The position numbers were made by a program, and so were the translations under genes. 64,000 nt of DNA from Paracyclopina nana. Its lineage: Eukaryota > Arthropoda > Copepoda > Cyclopoida > Cyclopettidae. This document shows positions 59,151 through 64,000 of this stretch, one piece after another. Under the pieces are notes generated by a model, which was not told where the DNA came from, did no database searches, and worked only from the letters and a program-made list of their open reading frames with translations. Position 1 is the stretch's first letter. Every line of letters begins with the position of its first letter. Location of the stretch: positions 868,001 to 932,000 of the forward strand of contig JAGUCH010000005.1 in NCBI GenBank assembly GCA_019096065.1, in the 5' to 3' direction.

Positions 59151-59212
59151 ATCTGCACAGCATTTCACTTTCACCTCGTAAATCTCTTTTTCAGTTAGCA
59201 CTGAGAGAAAAA

Positions 59213-61582
59213 ATGCATCTATTGACAAAATGGTTGGTGTCCCTGATGACCATGACTGCAATTTTGGACACTGGCCAAGCTCTGGTCCACAACATGAGCA
59301 CCACAGTGGTTGACAAGTGCAGGAAAATCGGTGATGGGTGCAGCTGTCCCCAGACTCAACCACATTATTTGAGATGTCTTGGCCAAAGTGGAGACTTAGA
59401 GACTATTCTAAGCAACTTGAACGCTGCTGACCACGATGAGTTCCAAGTGAAGCTTTTAGATGTCACCCTGGTCAACTTGGGAGTGCTCAAGCATGACACC
59501 TTTGCCAAGTTTCAGCTCAACTTGTCAGCGTTGGTCATCACTGCAAGTCACTTGAAAATCATTGAGCCTGGAGCTTTGCGCAGCTTGAATCCATTCCTCA
59601 CTGCTCTCAGCTTGCCCAACAACCTGTTGGACTCCATCCCGGATGAGATTCTGAGCTTGCCATTATTGGGAAGATTGGACTTGTCCCAAAACCATATCAA
59701 TATTTGGAATGACAAGCTTGCAGATGTGAGTCTTCTCAATTTCCTTGACCTCGGTGATAACCACATCAGTGACATCAATGATGTCAAGATCCCCATCAGT
59801 CTCAACAGTCTCAGCCTGAAAAGCAACAAGTTGGAGCTGGAAAGTATCAGAAGGTTCAACTTTTGGAAGCTCAGGGACTTGGACTTTTCCTCCAACGCCT
59901 TGAACGGTTCACTCAGCTCCAGATCGTTTGCGAACAAAGCTGACCACTTGAGAAAGCTAGACTTGTCCTTCAATAAATTGGTCAGCATTGGCAGCCAAGC
60001 TTTGGCCAAGTTTCCAAGATTGAGATACTTGATCTTGAAGTCCAACAACTTGCAGCTGTTGGATCCCCAAGGATTTCAAGGATTGCCCAAGCTCAGGTCT
60101 TTAGACTTGTCTTCCAATGGCATCATTGAGATTCCCAGTGATGTCTTCAGGCCCCTCACGAGTCTGGAGGTGCTTGACCTATCTGACAATTATTTACAAG
60201 TGGTTTCAGGCTCACTGACATTTGGGCTGGTCAAACTGACCACTTTAAGGCTGTCCAACAATGACATCATTCGTGTGGAGCCTCTCAAGGATGTAGAGGC
60301 CAAACTGACCAACTTGATCCTGGACTCCAACCCTTTGGAGTGCTCATGCCAAATGAGGTCTTTCCAGATTTGGCTCAAGACCATGGTGCACTTGACATTG
60401 ACTTCGAAGCAATCCGTGAGGTGCTCCACACCTACCAAGTATGCCAATGCAATTTTGAACTCTCTACAAGAGCCTTTGAACTGTGATGATGACGAAAGTA
60501 GTGATATCCTTGACGAAGACAATCCCATAGCAATGCCAGATCAGTTTTATTTGCTGTCAAGGACAAGTAGCAGTGCTCAAGACTTGACCCTTAAATGGGC
60601 AGTTGTCCCCAGCATTGGCGACTTTAAGTGTGATCAGGTTCAGCTGTACCAGTTGAACAATGCTGGAGATCGAGTCCAATTTTACTCGAGTCCTCTCAGC
60701 TGCCAAGCCAACCAAACTGTCTTGGAGGTCAGCTTGGACCTCAGGAAAATTGGTCACTTTGCTCAAAGAGATATTCGTCCGGAAGCCGCCATATTGGCCT
60801 GTGCAACAATCCTGGTGCCAACCAGACCTGAGGTGAAAAAAGGCCAACTCGAGCCGGTGACAAATTGCACAAATATCCAATTACCAACTGGCCAGCAAAG
60901 TCAGTACAATCAGTATTCAAAGGCCTCGTTAGCTTCCATCAAGGCCACGTCAGCCTTGTTTGGCCAAGTCGATGTGACCTTTGAGGTCACTGAGGCCGCT
61001 GATGATCCGGAATGCAAGCTGGCCTTGCAAGTCGAGGCTGGCAGCGATCGAGTGGTGGCCTCTAATAAAGTGGGCTGCCAAGACCACAATGTCAGCCTTT
61101 CTGGCCTTCAATTCGAGGCTGGCCTTTTGAGGGTTTGTGGTTGGCTGGAGCTTGGTCCAACGAGTTGGCACACTGGCTCCAAATGTGCCAAGGTTGAACT
61201 CCTCGTCACTGAGACAACCTCGATGGCAAGCAGCCTTGCTGCCAATGGCAAGGAAGCACCCATTTTGGCCTTGGTGCTCACCTTGGTCTTCTTGGGCATT
61301 GGCATTGCAGCCTTGGTTGTACTCTACCTGATTGTCAAAGGCTACTTGTCAGATCGACAGAAAGCCAACCTCCTGCAAATGAGGCTCTGCCCTTCTGCCA
61401 TAATGCAAAACAATAACAATGTGTCTGAGCACACAACACGACGAAGGCCAACAAGGCCTTCAATTCTACGGTGGCCCTATCAGCTTCTTCCCTGGAAGCG
61501 ATGCTGGCATCATCGGCCAGTTCCAGCCTCGGATGAAATGGCACTGAGAGAGGACAGCACCTATGATACCTCAGTTGTGTGA
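59213..61582 (+). CDS. Leucine-rich-repeat single-pass membrane receptor
   Basis: A single coding exon of 789 residues from the ATG at 59213; the codons before it sit beyond a likely splice acceptor (CTTTTTCAG). Residues 1-24 form a signal peptide. An N-terminal cysteine cap is followed by about eleven leucine-rich repeats (LRKLDLSFNKLVSIGSQAL, LRSLDLSSNGIIEIPSDVF, LEVLDLSDNYLQVV) at about residues 90-385. A C-terminal cap follows (NPLECSCQ... ending EPLNCDDD). Next comes a 250-residue extracellular region of uncertain, possibly fibronectin-III-like, fold. The transmembrane helix is at about 680-707 (LALVLTLVFLGIGIAALVVL), followed by a basic cytoplasmic tail of about 80 residues. It is likely a cell-surface adhesion or recognition receptor; I cannot name an orthologue. 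The tail is partly duplicated downstream. AATAAA follows the stop by two bases. Confidence 0.85.
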   Translation: MHLLTKWLVSLMTMTAILDTGQALVHNMSTTVVDKCRKIGDGCSCPQTQPHYLRCLGQSGDLETILSNLNAADHDEFQVKLLDVTLVNLGVLKHDTFAKFQLNLSALVITASHLKIIEPGALRSLNPFLTALSLPNNLLDSIPDEILSLPLLGRLDLSQNHINIWNDKLADVSLLNFLDLGDNHISDINDVKIPISLNSLSLKSNKLELESIRRFNFWKLRDLDFSSNALNGSLSSRSFANKADHLRKLDLSFNKLVSIGSQALAKFPRLRYLILKSNNLQLLDPQGFQGLPKLRSLDLSSNGIIEIPSDVFRPLTSLEVLDLSDNYLQVVSGSLTFGLVKLTTLRLSNNDIIRVEPLKDVEAKLTNLILDSNPLECSCQMRSFQIWLKTMVHLTLTSKQSVRCSTPTKYANAILNSLQEPLNCDDDESSDILDEDNPIAMPDQFYLLSRTSSSAQDLTLKWAVVPSIGDFKCDQVQLYQLNNAGDRVQFYSSPLSCQANQTVLEVSLDLRKIGHFAQRDIRPEAAILACATILVPTRPEVKKGQLEPVTNCTNIQLPTGQQSQYNQYSKASLASIKATSALFGQVDVTFEVTEAADDPECKLALQVEAGSDRVVASNKVGCQDHNVSLSGLQFEAGLLRVCGWLELGPTSWHTGSKCAKVELLVTETTSMASSLAANGKEAPILALVLTLVFLGIGIAALVVLYLIVKGYLSDRQKANLLQMRLCPSAIMQNNNNVSEHTTRRRPTRPSILRWPYQLLPWKRCWHHRPVPASDEMALREDSTYDTSVV

Positions 61583-61584
61583 AA

Positions 61585-61590
61585 AATAAA
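61585..61590 (+). terminator. Polyadenylation signal of the receptor gene
   Basis: AATAAA starts two bases after the TGA stop. A second copy lies in the downstream duplicate (near 62035), so two nested 3' ends are possible. Confidence 0.5.
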
Positions 61591-61814
61591 CTGAAGCTTT
61601 TCTAGTCGACTAAAAAGTGCTGATTTTGACTGAATAGAGCAAGCCCTGTTATTCATGTATCGCAAGCAGTTGGTATCATTTTCCAGGGGTTGGTTGATAG
61701 CTAGCATAAGTTTTAATAAGAAGACGTTGTAAAAAAATCTCACGAAGGAGAGAAGGAGGCACCAGTGGAGTAGAAGATGATGGTAGTAGTAGGAAAGATG
61801 GTACATGTATGGTT

Positions 61815-62257
61815 GCCAACCTCCTGCAAATGAGGCTCTAGCCTTCTGCCATAATGCAAAACAATACCAATGTGTCTGAGCACTCAGCACGACAAAGGCC
61901 AACAGGGCCTTCAATTCTAAGGTGGCCTTATCAGCTTCTTCCCTGGAACAATGCTGGCATCATCGGCAAGTTCCAGCCTTGGATGAAATGGCACTGGGAG
62001 AGGACAGCACCTATGATACCTCAGTTGTGTGAAAAATAAACTGAAGCTTTTCTAGTCCATTAAAAAAGTGCTGATTTTGACTGAATAGAGCAAGCCCTGT
62101 TATTCACGCATTGCAAGCAGTTGGTATCATTTTCCAGGGGTTGGTTGATAGCTAGCATAAGTTTAAAAAAGTAGACGTTGTAAAAAAATCACACGAAGGA
62201 GAGAAGGAGGCACCAGTGGAGTAGAAGATGAAGTAGGAAAGATGGCACACGTGGTTG
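61815..62257 (+). pseudogene. Decayed copy of the receptor's last codons and 3' UTR
   Basis: The duplicate keeps the reading order of the cytoplasmic tail, but the codon pair CTC-TGC has become CTC-TAG, a premature stop, and other codons differ. It has no signal peptide, repeats or transmembrane part, so it can only act as extra 3' UTR of the upstream gene or as dead sequence. Confidence 0.85.
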
Positions 62258-62445
62258 TCATAGCAACAAAGGTGGGTGTGACACTGTTGTCATAAAAAGC
62301 TGGAGTAAGCATAGCACTTGGTCAGAGTTTTTGCATGTTCACTTCTTCTTGTTATTATTGTGGGCTCTCGTTGATGTTGTCCCGAATGATGATGACGCAG
62401 AGGCCAGGAAAAGGCTGAGGTCACCACCGCACCTTTGGCTCTCCT

Positions 62446-63746
62446 TCATTGCTCCTCCCAATCTTTCTTGACTTCAATAGTCCACTCCCACTGCAACGAT
62501 AACATATGATAAAAATACATATTCTTTAAGTGTAAAACATACCCCTTTTTTCACCCCCAAAGTGAATTACATCACTTTTAAAAAGTGCATTCATTTTCTT
62601 GAATAATTTTTTAAAGGAGTACATTTTTTTACTCATCAGCCTTAGAAGTATAATTAAGTAACTAGCCTAAATCAGTCTATCTCAGCATGAATTTGAGGGA
62701 CCATATTTTTTGTCCTAAATGCCCAAAATGCACCTAAAAACACTGAATTGGTCGGAGAAGCACCCATCCACACCTAGAACGCCTGGATAGAAAATTAACT
62801 TGCGGCAGTCACCTTTAAATGCTCATTCTTGTCGTCATCGGTGAACACGGAGTTGACGTGATACGAGCCTCTTCCTGTCATTCCAGATGGAGCATCCTCG
62901 ACTGGAGTCGTGTAACTGTGGGGTGTGGCTTTGGGAGCGTACGAGCCCACCATGTGGGTCATTTTGTCCACTGTGACCCCCATTCGTGAAGTTTTTTGCG
63001 TGTATTTCAGCCCAGTGACAATTTCGCGTTGCACCACAAAGTCGATGCGAATGCGAAATTTGATGCCCTCCTTGATGATGAATTTCTGGAACAGACAAAA
63101 AACACGTGTTTATGAGCCCACTTTTCTGTTATCTCGCAAACATGTTCCTCAACTTAATGATATTAAGAATTCTACATAAACTGACTTTTAACATAAGAGT
63201 TGCAAAGCGCAATTTATTTCATCTTTGAAAAAGGCTGCTCTAAAGTTAATAGTTCAGATTTTGTTATGTCAAATTAATAATTCTGCATTTGGAAAGATGG
63301 CAAATTATGCGGGGGTCACTGAAAATACTTTTAAAAAATGATAACTATTCAGCTCCTTTAACGCATTTCAAAACGTGTTTTACTCTTATTTTCATCCTCA
63401 AAGAAATTAGATTGGGTAATAACAGCGAGTCAATGTTCACCTTCTTTTTGATCTCGGCCAAATCTTGGGTGAGATCAATCTCCTTATCGGGATGTCCTTC
63501 CACGACCAGAGCCAGCTTGAGCACAATCACCTGCCGCTTGTCATCGGGGTACACGACGATTGGGGCGACGGACGAGGCCGCGGCCTCGCCCAGGAGAGCG
63601 GCTTTGTAGCGCGCCAGCGACTCGTCCTCTTTGTCCGCGTCCAAAATGTCGTTGAGCGACTTTTCCGCGGGCGGCTTGTAGCCCGCGGTTTCGTCCTCGA
63701 TTTCCTCGTGGTCAACGGGAGAAGAGGCCGCCTCAGTTCCACTCAT
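62446..63746 (-). CDS. RhoGDI: Rho GDP-dissociation inhibitor (RhoGDI)
   Basis: Minus-strand exons, in order of translation, are 63746-63441, 63085-62813 and 62490-62446, for 207 residues, the usual length (about 200). The N-terminal arm is acidic and regulatory (PPAEKSLNDILDADKEDESL). The immunoglobulin-like domain carries the family words EGIKFRIRIDFVVQREIV, GLKYTQKTSRMGVTVDK, MVGSYAPK, TPVEDAPSGM, RGSY and FTDDDKNEHLK. The last exon supplies WEWTIEVKKDWEE, matching the canonical C-terminal strand. RhoGDI extracts prenylated Rho, Rac and Cdc42 GTPases from membranes and keeps them GDP-bound and soluble. It is likely a single-copy housekeeping gene. The next 254 bases to the window edge hold its upstream region. 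Confidence 0.95.
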
Positions 63747-64000
63747 TTTCCTTTATCAGGGCGTGTTCGAATGGACGCCGAAGAGTTGACGTGAACTTTA
63801 CCGATAAGAATTTCTTTATGAATTTCGGTCTGCTAATGGGATCGGAATCAAAGTCAAGCCAACTTGATAATTCTCATTCCATTTCTTTTTAATTGTTTTC
63901 TCGCACTTCCTTTGGTTTTTATGGATAATTTTTATTTTGCTAATCATTAATTGATATAAATGGCAAGCAATTAGTATTCAATTTTCGGATTTGCAGAATA

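Larger units (their letters stand above)
55585..59212. other. Intergenic region with arrays and a possible 5' UTR exon
   Basis: No coding gene is supported. It holds the PSMD3 3' end, the paired 16-bp arrays (55986-57318) and the motif repeats at 58742-59150. A plausible non-coding first exon of the leucine-rich-repeat gene ends at 58217 with a good donor (AACTCAA then GTAAGC); its matching acceptor CTTTTTCAG lies near 59194, just before that gene's ATG. Confidence 0.5.
61374..62257. repeat. 441-bp tandem duplication of the receptor 3' end
   Basis: 61374-61814 is repeated at 61815-62257 with about 90% or better identity by eye. The unit runs from the cytoplasmic-tail codons through the stop, AATAAA and 3' UTR. 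Small deletions distinguish the copies. Confidence 0.92.

Noticed and set aside
59548-61171. Minus-strand open frames opposite the leucine-rich-repeat gene
   Set aside because: They are antisense shadows created by the Leu/Asp/Ser-rich repeat codons; the plus strand encodes clear leucine-rich repeats and a transmembrane helix.

Overview
The window is nuclear DNA of an invertebrate animal, most likely an arthropod (crustacean-like is my best guess; no species can be named from sequence alone). The reasons are spliced genes with GT-AG introns, many only 40-65 bp; AATAAA polyadenylation signals; two pickpocket-type DEG/ENaC channel genes; a trypsin-like protease with a clip-like cysteine module; a myosin alkali light chain gene with insect-style alternative C-terminal exons; and a signal-peptide-bearing MORN/SET protein of a type I associate with arthropods. 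No bacterial, viral, rRNA or CRISPR features were seen.

Layout. 1.2-3.6 kb: secreted MORN/SET protein (+). 3.8-5.9 kb: CEP89-like centrosomal coiled-coil protein (+). 6.3-7.6 kb: phospholipid scramblase with a MITE-like element in intron 1 (+). 8.2-10.4 kb: trypsin-like serine protease (-). 10.4-15.6 kb: gene-poor DNA with a 17-bp satellite. 15.6-17.8 kb: unknown small membrane protein whose intron carries opposed repeats (+). 18.2-22.2 kb: myosin alkali light chain locus with two sets of homologous exons (+). 22.5-23.7 kb: intronless DEG/ENaC gene (-). 26.1-34.9 kb: a seven-exon DEG/ENaC gene (+). 35.4-38.1 kb: DLGAP/SAPAP scaffold (-). 42.2-46.2 kb: RUSC-type RUN-domain protein (+). 47.2-48.8 kb: SLC22-like transporter (-). 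49.5-51.7 kb: nested repeats with tRNA-like sequences. 52.6-55.6 kb: proteasome subunit PSMD3/Rpn3 (+). 56.0-57.3 kb: two 16-bp tandem arrays in inverted orientation. 59.2-61.6 kb: leucine-rich-repeat membrane receptor (+), followed by a decayed tandem copy of its 3' end. 62.4-63.7 kb: RhoGDI (-).

The genes are independent transcription units, not an operon. Housekeeping genes (PSMD3, RhoGDI, CEP89) sit among muscle or neuronal genes (myosin light chain, DEG/ENaC channels, DLGAP, RUSC). Gene models were assembled by hand: every reported splice junction keeps the reading frame and every multi-exon model sums to a multiple of three, except the second myosin exon set, which has no visible first exon. 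The most interesting items are the two-set myosin light chain locus with MEF2 sites and a stop-containing cassette exon, the 16-bp inverted arrays, the nested tRNA-derived repeat complex, a short motif reiterated in the RUSC intron and beside the protease gene, and the opposed repeats in the intron of the unknown membrane gene.
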